DNA from: Mycobacterium sp. E1214
Lineage (GTDB): Bacteria > Actinomycetota > Actinomycetes > Mycobacteriales > Mycobacteriaceae
Direction of reading: 5' to 3'
Length of the DNA stretch: 42,389 bases
NCBI RefSeq assembly: GCF_001666755.1
Contig: NZ_LZJC01000114.1
Span: forward strand, 1-42,389
Shown here piece after piece: positions 10,737 through 18,612 of this stretch. A program made the position numbers and the translations under genes. A model generated the notes under the pieces. It was not told the DNA's origin. It saw only the letters and a list, made by a program, of their open reading frames with translations, and made no database searches. The first letter of the stretch is position 1. Every line of letters starts with the position of its first letter.

Positions 10737-11426
10737 TCATACGAACCCTTCATCCACGAGTATCGCGCCCTCGTGCGTGATGACATGGGCTTGTCCTGAT
10801 CCACCGGCGACGCGGCACCAACTCAGCGTTTCGACGTATCCCTGGCGCAATCTCATGTCGAAGCCTCCGTACATCCCCGGTATCGCGAACCAGACCCGCT
10901 GGTCGGGGGCTTCATGAAAGACCTCCACAGAGGGATAGCGCAGAATCTTTCGGAGGTCGCGGTCGGGGTAAAGCTCCTGTACGCGGCCATCAATGACCTG
11001 AGCCAGGTTTGTGTCGAGTGCGCGGATGCGTGCGGTTGTCAGCGGTGATGGAGGCGGAAGCAGAAGCTGACGGAGATCGTCGGGGTGATCGTGCTCCACT
11101 GCGATGTCGTACGCGGTACGTCCGTGTGCTTCTTTCAGCGATCGCAGCGCGCCGCGTTCGATCAGCTCGGAGACGACGTCCGTCGGTGCTCCATGCCAGG
11201 CCGCTTGATGCAGAACCGTGAATAGGGATTTGCCGCCGGGCCGCCATTGGTTCGCGTCGACCTGATGGTTCGTGTTGGGCGGGTGGCTGGGCTCGTCGAG
11301 CATGTTGAGGACCGTCGACCAGTCACCGACCTTCGCCGCATCGGCCAGACGGTTCCACGATTGAACCACCGGACCATCTACTAAGGACTGGTCCAGGATG
11401 CCGTGCCACGCCAATGACTCCTGCAT
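10737..11426 (-). CDS. Ankyrin-repeat protein of unknown function
   Basis: A 229-residue protein with an ankyrin-like helical region. FTVLHQAAWHGAPTDVVSELIERGA (about 70-94) followed by HGRTAYDIAVEHDHPDDLRQLL (about 100-121) are two recognisable repeats. An N-terminal helical part (WNRLADAAKVGDWSTVLNML) may be a third, degenerate repeat. The C-terminal third (YPDRDLRKILRYPSVEVF, then GGFDMRLRQGYVETLSWCR) looks like a separate small beta-rich domain that I do not recognise. There is no signal peptide or membrane segment, so it is probably cytosolic and protein-binding. It lies tail-on to the tRNA with a 40-base gap. The next 190 bases (11427-11616) hold no gene I can support. Confidence 0.8.
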   Translation of the reverse strand: MQESLAWHGILDQSLVDGPVVQSWNRLADAAKVGDWSTVLNMLDEPSHPPNTNHQVDANQWRPGGKSLFTVLHQAAWHGAPTDVVSELIERGALRSLKEAHGRTAYDIAVEHDHPDDLRQLLLPPPSPLTTARIRALDTNLAQVIDGRVQELYPDRDLRKILRYPSVEVFHEAPDQRVWFAIPGMYGGFDMRLRQGYVETLSWCRVAGGSGQAHVITHEGAILVDEGFV

Positions 11427-11616
11427 GGAGCGAGATTACGTTTGGGCGGACGTCAGCATCTGCTGTTCGACGACGCAGGGCGGCAACGGGAATAGGCCGC
11501 ACCGAGCCACGGACTCCGGTCGCCACTTGGGAAGGCGCGCTTCGCCACTCGCACATGCAGCTCGCCAAGTTTGGCGACAACTCGCGGCGATGAACACCAC
11601 CGACGTTCCCGGCCGG

Positions 11617-12936
11617 TCAGCGGTCGTCGGGCGGGTTTATTTGAATCAGGCGTTGCGCGTCGTCGAAGAGTGACTCTTCTGCGACGCGGGTCGCTACGAG
11701 CGCTGCCAGCGCGCTGGCGGCGAGCTGCATGTACATCACCACGATTTGATAGCGGATCGCGGTCAGCGGATTGATGCCTGCCAGGATCAGTCCGGTCATG
11801 GCCCCGGGCAAGCTGATCAGCCCAACGACCTTCGTCGAGTCGATGGCGGGAATCAACACGGTGCGCAGGGCGGAGCGTTGGTAGGGCAGGATCGCCTGTC
11901 GCCCGGATTGGCCTAGGGATAGACGGGCTTCGATGGCTGGCTGCGAGTGGTGAATTTCTTGGTCGAGCCGCCCCAACGCGCTTCCCGCCGCCAGCATGGC
12001 CGACGAGACAATCATGCCGCCAACCGGAACAATCACGCGCGTCTCGGCGGCGATGACCCGTCCGGCCAACAGCGTCCCGAGGGTGAAGGCTGTGCTGGTG
12101 GCGACGCCGCTAGTGGCGGCGACCCTGGCCTGGGGCAGTTCCGGAGCGCGGCGGCCGGCGACCTGCCCGGCGATCACCACCATCCCCGTCACCCATCCGG
12201 CCGCGCCGAGCAGCCGCGTCTGCTGAAACAAGACCCGAAGAAGTGCGCCGGCTGCGACCAGCTGCACCGCGGCGCGGGCGGCAGCGACGACGATCTCCCG
12301 CGTCAGACCCAGCCGCCGCCGATAGGCGATAGTTCCGGCGACCGTGACCAACAGCAGCGATACGACCACGCCGCCCCAGGTCGGGACGGCCGGCGCCGAA
12401 GTGGCCAGCACGACAAGGGCGGACGCGGGCCGCCGAAATCGCAGGCGACGAGATCCACCCGGCTGACGACTCACCCCCGCCGCCCACAGTTTCATCGAAT
12501 GAAGGCCCACACCGGTCACTTTGACCGCTACCAGCCCAAGCGGCAGAGCCACCCAGGTCCACCGCCGGCGGGGTCGGAGTGCGCAGCGCTTGACCTCGTT
12601 ATCAAGCCGCCGGGGGCCGCCGGGTAGCGCGACGTCATAGCCGAGACGGTCCAGCGCCGCACGTAGCCTCTGGATCTCCGGCGGCGCCTCTGTCGCGCCG
12701 CGCTGTGGATTCAATAGCGTGTGCGTAAGCCCGCCGAGGATCTTGTTCACCACGCCGTTCTGAACGCGAGCAGAACCAGCGCGTGAAGCATGCGAGCCGC
12801 CCGGAACGTTCTGGGCCCTGGCAATCGCTGACAGAACGGCCTCGGTATCGCATTCTCGGGGCGCGTACCAGATCACTACAGATGCGGTACGCGGATATGC
12901 GCGCACCGCACGCACACCGGTCACCGTGGCGACCAT
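11617..12936 (-). CDS. fetB: Hybrid permease: CtpV-like P-ATPase head fused to a FetB (UPF0014) metal-export permease
   Basis: This 439-residue protein is chimeric. Residues 1-80 (TGVRAVRAYPRTASVVIWYA, then DTEAVLSAIARAQNVP) match the cytosolic HMA-like head of mycobacterial P1-type ATPases such as CtpV and CtpC. Residues about 120-145 (RRRWTWVALPLGLVAVKV) resemble the first membrane segment of CtpV. From about residue 185 to the end it is a full-length FetB/YbbM permease: PTWGGVVVSLLLVTVAG, REIVVAAARAAVQL, LIPAIDSTKVVGLISLPGAM, GLILAGINPLTAIRYQIVVM. FetB with the ATPase FetA exports iron or other metals in E. coli. The ATG at 12936 is the first usable start; the ancestral P-ATPase start at 12995 (MRVQAMGF) is out of frame. 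Whether it is functional or a decaying fusion is open. Confidence 0.8.
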   Translation of the reverse strand: MVATVTGVRAVRAYPRTASVVIWYAPRECDTEAVLSAIARAQNVPGGSHASRAGSARVQNGVVNKILGGLTHTLLNPQRGATEAPPEIQRLRAALDRLGYDVALPGGPRRLDNEVKRCALRPRRRWTWVALPLGLVAVKVTGVGLHSMKLWAAGVSRQPGGSRRLRFRRPASALVVLATSAPAVPTWGGVVVSLLLVTVAGTIAYRRRLGLTREIVVAAARAAVQLVAAGALLRVLFQQTRLLGAAGWVTGMVVIAGQVAGRRAPELPQARVAATSGVATSTAFTLGTLLAGRVIAAETRVIVPVGGMIVSSAMLAAGSALGRLDQEIHHSQPAIEARLSLGQSGRQAILPYQRSALRTVLIPAIDSTKVVGLISLPGAMTGLILAGINPLTAIRYQIVVMYMQLAASALAALVATRVAEESLFDDAQRLIQINPPDDR

Positions 12937-13038
12937 CTCCTCGATGCTTGCGGCCAGGCCGAATCGTGCTGAAATCCCATGGCCTGCACCCGCATCCGCC
13001 CCGCCGCAGCGGAGACAACCGTCGGTCTGAGGCGAGGT

Positions 13039-13338
13039 TCAGTGCTCTGCATCGGCAGCCTCCGCGAGCCTGAATTCCGGTTGAGCCGCCGTCGGTGAAC
13101 TTTGGTTATCGATGCGCTCCGCGGCCTCGGCGACGACGTCGGCGACCGCTAGTCGCGCCCGCGCGGCGCTTACCTCGGCCTCGCGCGCAACGCGCAGACC
13201 CCAAGCCGTCACGGAAACGGATGCCGCGCGTAGCGGGTTCTTCGCCGCCACCTTGCGTAACCCTTCGTAGGCCACCGCTCCGACCACCCCGGTGACCACG
13301 GTGGGTGCCGCCTTCGCTAAGACCCCTTGCCATACCAT
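13039..13338 (-). CDS. pacL: PacL-type P-ATPase-associated chaperone-like protein (DUF1490, Rv0968-like)
   Basis: A 99-residue DUF1490 protein with an N-terminal membrane-inserted helix (MVWQGVLAKAAPTVVTGVVG), then LRKVAAKNPLRAASVSVTAWG and an amphipathic helix ARLAVADVVAEAAERI. It is close to Rv0968, which in M. tuberculosis precedes the copper ATPase gene ctpV. PacL proteins assist metal-exporting P-ATPases by binding metal near the membrane. Here the C-terminal tail ends DAEH, poorer in His than the Asp/His tail of PacL1. GGAAGGA lies a short distance upstream of the ATG at 13338. The following gene begins with a CtpV-like head but continues as FetB, so the cognate ATPase is absent. Confidence 0.85.
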   Translation of the reverse strand: MVWQGVLAKAAPTVVTGVVGAVAYEGLRKVAAKNPLRAASVSVTAWGLRVAREAEVSAARARLAVADVVAEAAERIDNQSSPTAAQPEFRLAEAADAEH

Positions 13339-13468
13339 CGCGCTCGCTCCTTCCCATCGTTCCCTCGACCATTTCCGGATTCTCTACGGCGTTGCCAGCC
13401 AGCGGTCCTCGGCCGCCACTTCGCAAAGGGCGCCTCCTGCGACTAGTCGCCACCGGTTGGCGTCTCGA

Positions 13469-14143
13469 TCATGAGGTCGTACACAGATCCAGATCGTCGG
13501 GGCAGTGGTGAGTGTCAAGGCGACCTTCGGTCAAGACCAGGATGTGCGCGGCGACGCTCTCGATGAGCGAGTGGTCATGGCTGACCAGCACCACGGTTCC
13601 GCCCGCGCAGACTTGGTTGCGTATCAGCGCGGCAATGATTCGGGTTGAGGCGTCGTCGAGCGCCGACGTCGGCTCGTCGAGCAGCAGGATGTCCGGCTCA
13701 ACCGCCAGCGCCCGCGCGAGACAGACCCGTTGCGCCTCCCCACCGGAGAGTTCCGCGGTTGCGCGCTCGGCGAATTCCGGTGCCAGCCCCACGCGCTCGA
13801 GCAATTCGACCGCACCTGCCTCAGGCAAGTCGGGACGTCCGACGCGGACCTCGTCGAGCACTCGGTGGGTCAACAACACCGCGGCTTGCGCCACCAGGCC
13901 AATACGCCGCCGCAACGCCAGGACGTCCATCTCGGCGATGGGCACACCGCCGAGCGTCACGCGTCCGGCCGTGGGTTCGATGAGCCGGTTCATCAGTCGG
14001 AGCAGTGTCGATTTTCCGGCTCCGCTGGCACCCGTCACCGCGGTGCACCGGCCTGCAGGAATGCTGGCACTCACCTCCGCCAGGAGCGTAGCCGAGCCGC
14101 GGGTCACTGTGACCTGCTCGAGCCGAAGACCCTCCATGCGCAT
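13469..14143 (-). CDS. fetA: FetA-like ABC transporter ATP-binding protein
   Basis: An ABC ATPase of 224 residues with all core motifs: Walker A GASGAGKST, Q-loop VAQAAVLL, signature LSGGEAQR, Walker B ILLLDEPTSALDD and H-loop VLVSHDHS. Its short length and its pairing with a FetB-type permease on the same strand identify it as the ATPase of a FetAB-like metal exporter. The ATG at 14143 (MRMEGLRLEQVTV) is preferred to a TTG at 14179, because the latter would overlap the preceding small ORF. A pacL gene lies between fetA and fetB, which is unusual since these two are normally adjacent. Confidence 0.88.
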   Translation of the reverse strand: MRMEGLRLEQVTVTRGSATLLAEVSASIPAGRCTAVTGASGAGKSTLLRLMNRLIEPTAGRVTLGGVPIAEMDVLALRRRIGLVAQAAVLLTHRVLDEVRVGRPDLPEAGAVELLERVGLAPEFAERATAELSGGEAQRVCLARALAVEPDILLLDEPTSALDDASTRIIAALIRNQVCAGGTVVLVSHDHSLIESVAAHILVLTEGRLDTHHCPDDLDLCTTS

Positions 14144-14153
14144 CAGCTGTGCT

Positions 14154-14468
14154 CTAGTTCTGCGTAACCACGGAAACAACGACCAGCCCGCAACCGCCTC
14201 TGACGGTTAACGATTCACCTTCGGTCAGGTGTCGCCGGCGCTGCCGCCCAGTGGTCCGAAGCTCAGTGGTCACCTCAAGCCTTGACGTTGTATCCGCGCG
14301 GTGATGCCCGCTGACAGCGGCCTCGTGCGAATGGGGGGCGAGTGTGCGCATATGCACGACAGCGTAGAAACGGGCCGCTGAGAAGTCGTTGAGAAAGCCG
14401 CGCTCGTTCGGTGCCGCCAATCGACCGATCACAACGCCGACGCCAACGTCGGAAACCGCGGTCATCAT
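14154..14468 (-). CDS. Small hypothetical protein, possibly translationally coupled
   Basis: A 104-residue frame whose ATG overlaps the stop of the preceding gene as ATGA, and which ends 10 bases before the fetA start. It contains VGVGVVIGRLAAPNERG, then FSAARFYAVVHMRT and an Arg/Thr-rich tail. I recognise no family, see no signal peptide, and the composition is only weakly protein-like. The tight spacing is the main argument for it; it could also be a non-coding spacer. Confidence 0.35.
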   Translation of the reverse strand: MMTAVSDVGVGVVIGRLAAPNERGFLNDFSAARFYAVVHMRTLAPHSHEAAVSGHHRADTTSRLEVTTELRTTGRQRRRHLTEGESLTVRGGCGLVVVSVVTQN

Positions 14469-14932
14469 GCGGGGCACGCCGCTTGGAGGGCTTGGCCGGC
14501 TTTGTGGGTCTGAGCGGCGTAGTCAATGTAGGCGCGCTGGAAGTCCTGGCTCGCTGCCGAGCTGTCGCCCGATCCGTTCTGTGACTGTCCCGAAATGGTC
14601 TGGCGCCACACGGCGAGCATTCCTTCATCGAGATTGATCACAGCGTAGGCCTTTTCGCGCAAACCAGAATCGTGGATCTGGTCAGCGTATTGGCGCAGGC
14701 GGATTACGCGAGTCTGGTACGCATCCACGAGCTTCTGCGGGTCCTCGACGCCGGTTGGGATGAGATCGCGCATCCGCGCGCTCTCGGCTCTCGAGTACTT
14801 GAGCATGTCGTTGACGACCGCGCAATCAGGCTTCGGACTCGGCCTCAGGTACAGCCACACCGAAAGGCCGGCCACGGCCAGGACCAGCACGCCAGCGGCC
14901 GCCGCGGTGAGCAAGCTGCGCCTCGTCGCCAC
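14465..14932 (-). CDS. Membrane-anchored or secreted hypothetical protein
   Basis: A 155-residue protein with a short basic N-terminus and one hydrophobic segment (LLTAAAAGVLVLAVAGLSVW, residues 7-26), then an extracytoplasmic helical domain with two cysteines (PKPDCAVVNDML near the start and AACPA at the end) that could form a disulfide. The pattern, two distant Cys in an all-helical 120-residue domain with an N-terminal anchor, recurs in many mycobacterial hypothetical proteins. It starts with GTG at 14932. It is upstream of, and probably co-transcribed with, the metal-transport genes. The 232 bases to its right (14933-15164) show no supportable gene. Confidence 0.7.
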   Translation of the reverse strand: MATRRSLLTAAAAGVLVLAVAGLSVWLYLRPSPKPDCAVVNDMLKYSRAESARMRDLIPTGVEDPQKLVDAYQTRVIRLRQYADQIHDSGLREKAYAVINLDEGMLAVWRQTISGQSQNGSGDSSAASQDFQRAYIDYAAQTHKAGQALQAACPA

Positions 14933-15164
14933 GAGTCATCGCCACAGGCTCGGGGAAACGCGTGGCGGGCTGTCGCTATCGAGGTCGAAGACGGTGTCTA
15001 TGTTTTGATCCTATTCCTCACTCGCTTTGACAGCGCGCACGGTGGCAGCCAGCAGCACGGGCGGTGTGTCACCCTGGAACCAGTACTCGTCGCGCGGCGC
15101 TGGCGATGACGACGAATCCGCGCACTTGGGTCATTCACCTGGCAAATCGCGGAAGCAGCAACTC

Positions 15165-15812
15165 TCAATAGCGGAACGCCCGCGCGCCGGTGACCGACCA
15201 GATCGGGTGCACGTCGCCGTCGCGGACGGCCAGCAGATCCACGCCACCTGCACCGTCGGAAGTGTTGCGCAACAGCGCGATTCGACCGCATGACTCGTCG
15301 ACGATCAGTCGCCGATGCACGACGTAACCCATCGCCGCAGCCCACCGCGACGCCAAGGTGGTCAGCTTCTCTCGGTCCAGGAGGTCACCGGGCGGCGGGT
15401 CCGGCGCATCCCGACGCGGACCCAGGAACGTCCAGTTTTCCCTAATGCGCTTGCCCTGCATCACGTTAACGTCGATCCCGGTCAACACGGTCGCATCGGG
15501 GAACGTGACGTCCCACAGGTAGGCGAATGCGTCGCCGTCGACCACATACAGGCGCGGGACGAAGACGTTCACTTGGCGGCCTCGATACGCGGTGACGAAC
15601 GCTTCCTGTTGAGCCGGGCCGATGACGGAATCGAGGTCCGGGGCGTTGGCGAACCACTGCACGCAGTCGTCGGTCATCAACTCGTAAGCCAGCGCGGGCT
15701 TTTCGTTCCACATGCGGCACCAGCTCGTGGCCAGTTCGGTTGCTTCTGCGATATCCATGCCCATCACTGTGGCAACCGTTGGCGACAACGTCGTGTCGGT
15801 GTTTGAGGTCAC
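15165..15812 (-). CDS. SnoaL-like / NTF2-fold protein
   Basis: A 215-residue protein with a nuclear-transport-factor-2-like fold: ATELATSWCRMWNEKPALAY, then the TDDCVQWFANAP segment, a conserved YLWDVTFPDATVLTGIDV sheet, and GKRIRENWTFLGPRRD. SnoaL-like domains are either small-molecule enzymes or binding modules; the substrate cannot be told. The GTG at 15812 is chosen because GGGAGA lies just upstream; an ATG at 15764 is the alternative. It begins 13 bases after the end of the WYL regulator on the same strand, so the two form a unit and the regulator probably controls it. Confidence 0.7.
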   Translation of the reverse strand: MTSNTDTTLSPTVATVMGMDIAEATELATSWCRMWNEKPALAYELMTDDCVQWFANAPDLDSVIGPAQQEAFVTAYRGRQVNVFVPRLYVVDGDAFAYLWDVTFPDATVLTGIDVNVMQGKRIRENWTFLGPRRDAPDPPPGDLLDREKLTTLASRWAAAMGYVVHRRLIVDESCGRIALLRNTSDGAGGVDLLAVRDGDVHPIWSVTGARAFRY

Positions 15813-15825
15813 ATTCTCCCGACGG

Positions 15826-16523
15826 TCAGCCGTGCAGCGGCGCCGCCCCGATCCGGTCGAGCTCCGCGCCGAATTCCACCTCGCGCACCGGGGCGTGCTC
15901 ATCGGTCAGCCTCGCCCCGACGATCCGGTCGAGCCGAAAGCCTCGCACACCGGCGCGTAGCCGGCACCAGCCGACCAGACCCCCCCGGCCGGGGCCCACA
16001 GCAGGCCCAGCGGTTCGACGTCGCGGCATGTGCGGGCGCCGTCGCGGCTCTCGTAGTCGAGGTGCAAGACCCGATCCGCCGCGATCGCCTGCGCCACGGC
16101 GTCGTTGATCGCGACCCGAACCCGTGGCGACTCCTCGCCGACCGTGTGCACGCGCGCCGCCAGCGACTCCTCGCGACGGCGCACGTCAGCGGGCAGCACC
16201 GCGAGAACCTTGTGCGCAGCGACGCGTGCCGACGCCGCGAACGGCGAATCGGTGACCGAGCGCAACGCCACACTGATCGCCAACGCCTCGGTCGCGGTGA
16301 GCGTCACCGGCGGCAGCGTGCGATCGCGGTCCAGGAAATAACCGCCGGCGCGGCCCACGCCGCCGCGGATCGCGACACCCGACTCGCGCAGCGCCGTCAG
16401 GTCACGCTCGATGGTGCGAGTGCTGATCTCGAACCGCTTGGCGAGCCAGGCGGCTGTTCGCGGCCGTGGCGACACCGCCCGCAGTTCCTCGACGATCGCG
16501 TACAACCGGTCCGCACGGTTCAC
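15826..16523 (-). pseudogene. WYL-domain HTH transcriptional regulator with a frameshift in a seven-C run
   Basis: The first frame gives a DeoR/YafY-type helix-turn-helix (RLYAIVEELRAVSPRPRTAA, then RTIERDLTALRESGV) and most of a WYL domain up to RDVEPLGLLWAPAGG. There it leaves the family sequence. The continuation lies in the next frame: LVGWCRLRAGVRGFRLDRIV to the end at 15826. The switch coincides with seven consecutive C on the plus strand (15980-15986). One extra base, or two fewer, would restore a protein of about 232 residues. Without correction the product ends at 15906 after 205 residues and lacks the WYL core. It could be a sequencing error, a true pseudogene, or a slippage switch. 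Confidence 0.8.
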
Positions 16524-16557
16524 CGCCCGAGCGTATTACCCCCGAAACGAACCGGCG

Positions 16558-16845
16558 TCAGGGCTGGGGCGGTGGGGGTGGCGGCGCCGGCGGGTTGTCC
16601 CAACTCCCTGGAGTGCCGGCGGGCACCTGCATCCCGAGCCAATTGCACGGCATCATCGACCGCCACGCGATGAACGCGCACTGTTGCTCGGGTGTCAACG
16701 GGCTGGGGCCCGCACAGGGCGGTGTTCCCGGCGTCCCGCAGATCGGGTCGGCCAATGCCGTTGGCGCGGAGGCGAAACCGGCGGCCGCGACCATCAGCGC
16801 GCCGGCGGACAGAGTGCTGGTGGTCAGACGACGGATGCGGTCCAT
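16558..16845 (-). CDS. Small secreted protein with Pro-rich tail
   Basis: A 95-residue exported protein. The signal peptide MDRIRRLTTSTLSAGALMVA, followed by AAGFASAPTALADP, has a cleavage site after ALA-DP. The mature part is short: PICGTPGTPPCAGPSPLTPE, QQCAFIAWRSMMPCNW with four cysteines in all, and a C-terminal polyproline run (PPAPPPPPPQP). GAGGGA stands just before the ATG at 16845. An upstream extension to 16926 lacks signal-peptide logic. This type of Cys-containing, Pro-rich secreted protein is common in mycobacteria and its function is unknown. Confidence 0.75.
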   Translation of the reverse strand: MDRIRRLTTSTLSAGALMVAAAGFASAPTALADPICGTPGTPPCAGPSPLTPEQQCAFIAWRSMMPCNWLGMQVPAGTPGSWDNPPAPPPPPPQP

Positions 16846-16937
16846 GGTCCCTCGAATCGGTAGCCCCTGGGCGAATAGTAAGCCCAGCTCAGGCCCCGTG
16901 GTGGCGGTTTGAACGAGGGCAGCCACAACCCAGCTAG

Positions 16938-17084
16938 CTAATGGTGCGGCGGCCGCTCGTCGTGAAGGCGGCCCTCGTCCGACGCCGCGCGCATCTGGTC
17001 CTCGTCGCCGAACCTCTCCAAGTCCTCGGCCGTCACGCGCGGCGGCTTGGGAGCAGGCCGGGAGGGCGGGGGATCGGACGGCAC
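16938..17084 (-). CDS. Charged 48-residue protein, probably real
   Basis: A short frame starting with GTG at 17084, 10 bases after the stop of the DUF2510 protein, and ending with TAG at 16938-16940. It reads PSDPPPSRPAPKPPRV, then TAEDLERFGDEDQMRAASDE and GRLHDERPPHH. The proline-rich first third followed by a strongly acidic/basic helical part is protein-like rather than random. It is probably co-transcribed with the upstream gene. I recognise no family. Confidence 0.5.
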   Translation of the reverse strand: MPSDPPPSRPAPKPPRVTAEDLERFGDEDQMRAASDEGRLHDERPPHH

Positions 17085-17094
17085 GGCCGCAAGC

Positions 17095-17778
17095 CTACGG
17101 CTGGAAGGCCGGCAACACCGTGCCGGAATCGCGGATCTCCCAGATGCTGGCCTTGCTGATGCCGTCGAAGTTGATCTTGTCGAGCGTCGCCCGCGAATAG
17201 GTGAGGTCGATCGCCACCTGCGTCGAGGTGTTGCCGTACGGGTCGGTCATGGGGAAGGTGCCCTGCACGTTGACGGCGGACGCGTCGGGATAGGTCGCCC
17301 GCGCGTACTTGAGGATGTCGATGGTGTCCGTCCGGGCGCCGTCCCTGATCAGCTGCTCGGTGTAGTTGTCGCGGATGGCGAACCGGGCGTCGACCACATC
17401 GCCGTTCGGGCCGGGCGCGGCCGTGAAGGTGACCCCGTCCGGCTTCTTGGGGCCGGCCGGCGTCGGGGGTGCCGCCTCGGTGGGCGTCGCCGGCGCGGCC
17501 GCGCTGGGACCGACCGACGACGGCATCTGGTCGTCCTTCTTGTCGTTGAAGCCCCAGCTTCGACCGACGATGACGAGCAGCACGAGCACGCCGAGCACGG
17601 CCAGGGCCAACGCCGCCTTGCCGGGAACGCCCTTCTTCGGGGGATCGGTGGAAAAGGCCCACTCGCTGGTCCAGCTGGTGCCGTCGAAATACCGCTGCAG
17701 ACCGTGGCCCACGCCCGCGGGGTCGGGGTACCAGCCCGGCGCCGACTTCGGCGGAGGCGGCGCCTGTTCAGATGGCAT
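17095..17778 (-). CDS. DUF2510 membrane protein with extracytoplasmic domain
   Basis: A 227-residue protein. The N-terminal DUF2510 motif (APGWYPDPAG, then QRYFDGTSWT, residues 13-37) is a short cytosolic module frequent in actinobacterial membrane proteins. A single transmembrane helix follows (AALALAVLGVLVLLVIVG, about 54-71), then a Pro/Ala-rich linker and an extracytoplasmic domain with VDARFAIRDNYTEQLIRDGA and TQVAIDLTYSRATLDKINFD. The function is unknown. It ends 10 bases before a 48-residue frame. GAGAG lies just upstream of the ATG at 17778. Confidence 0.8.
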   Translation of the reverse strand: MPSEQAPPPPKSAPGWYPDPAGVGHGLQRYFDGTSWTSEWAFSTDPPKKGVPGKAALALAVLGVLVLLVIVGRSWGFNDKKDDQMPSSVGPSAAAPATPTEAAPPTPAGPKKPDGVTFTAAPGPNGDVVDARFAIRDNYTEQLIRDGARTDTIDILKYARATYPDASAVNVQGTFPMTDPYGNTSTQVAIDLTYSRATLDKINFDGISKASIWEIRDSGTVLPAFQP

Positions 17779-17863
17779 CTCTCTATTTTCGTCGTGACGG
17801 AGACATCGTTGCTACCCGCGTGCGGCGAAGCTCGCCTCGTGAGCCGCCATTGCTCGTGCCCTT

Positions 17864-17998
17864 TCAGTCCTCGCGATCCGGCTCGGTCAGTTCCGGCGCG
17901 TTCTCGCGGGTCGCCATTCCACCTTCGCGGCCGTGATCCGCGGGGCCGGGGCGACCACCCTTGGGCTCGTCCTCGTCTGACTCTGAATGCTTACCCAT
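17864..17998 (-). CDS. Very hydrophilic 44-residue protein
   Basis: A short frame reading MGKHSESDEDEPKGGRPGPA, then DHGREGGMATRENAPELTEP and DRED. A strong GAGGGGA ribosome site lies about 6 bases before the ATG at 17998. A second ATG two codons earlier is too close to that site. It is rich in Asp, Glu and Gly and probably disordered. The good ribosome site and biased composition support expression; I recognise no family. The flanking bases 17779-17863 and 18005-18150 are non-coding. Confidence 0.5.
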   Translation of the reverse strand: MGKHSESDEDEPKGGRPGPADHGREGGMATRENAPELTEPDRED

Positions 17999-18150
17999 CG
18001 CCATTCCCCTCGATCGAAAGGTGTACCCGCGGCGGCACCATCGAAGATTCCGAGCCAGAACGCTGGGATCCCGAGCACCCGCGGCATCCAGCCTAGGCGC
18101 CGAACGCGGGCGACGGCGGCGGGCTCGACCTTGGCGAGGGCGCGCCGGCG

Positions 18151-18612
18151 CTACTGCGCGGCGCCGGACTCCCGTGCACGGGAACGCTGCCGCCGTGCGA
18201 CGTGCAGGATCGAGTCGGCGGTCAGGTACACGGCCTTGGTTCGGTCGGCGGCTTCGACGTGCAGGCCCGCGGCGCACCGCAGCACCATCAGTGCCAGCCC
18301 GCTATGGGTCGCGTAGGAAACGACGAGCAGGTTCACCCGCTCCGCTGAGCCGTCGAAGGTCATCACATGTTGCGGGCGTTGCTCCCACCCGGGCCAATTG
18401 AAGTCGGGCGGTCGCTGCAGCGGCGACCAGTTGACGCTGATCGCGGAGATCTCGCCGAGGCGAGGAGTCAAACCGGCGATGAGCCCCGGCAGTTCGTTGG
18501 CGATGCGGTCGGCGCGGGGCCACCAGGCGCCGTCGATGTCGCCGCCCAACTCGCGGGCGAGGGAGAACCGCACAGGGTTGGCCGGATGCCAACCGCGCAG
18601 GGGAATGGTCAT
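18151..18612 (-). CDS. DUF5994-type hypothetical protein
   Basis: A 153-residue cytosolic protein. FSLARELGGDIDGAWWPRAD and RIANELPGLIAGL in the N-terminal half are typical of a mycobacterial/actinobacterial family of unknown role (DUF5994, assigned from memory). The middle part VNLLVVSYATHSGLALMVLR is a strand pair, and the C-terminus is basic (ARRQRSRARESG). The ATG at 18612 (MTIPLRGWHPANPVRFSL) is chosen because further upstream the composition turns into Arg/Cys-rich non-coding sequence. Confidence 0.65.
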   Translation of the reverse strand: MTIPLRGWHPANPVRFSLARELGGDIDGAWWPRADRIANELPGLIAGLTPRLGEISAISVNWSPLQRPPDFNWPGWEQRPQHVMTFDGSAERVNLLVVSYATHSGLALMVLRCAAGLHVEAADRTKAVYLTADSILHVARRQRSRARESGAAQ

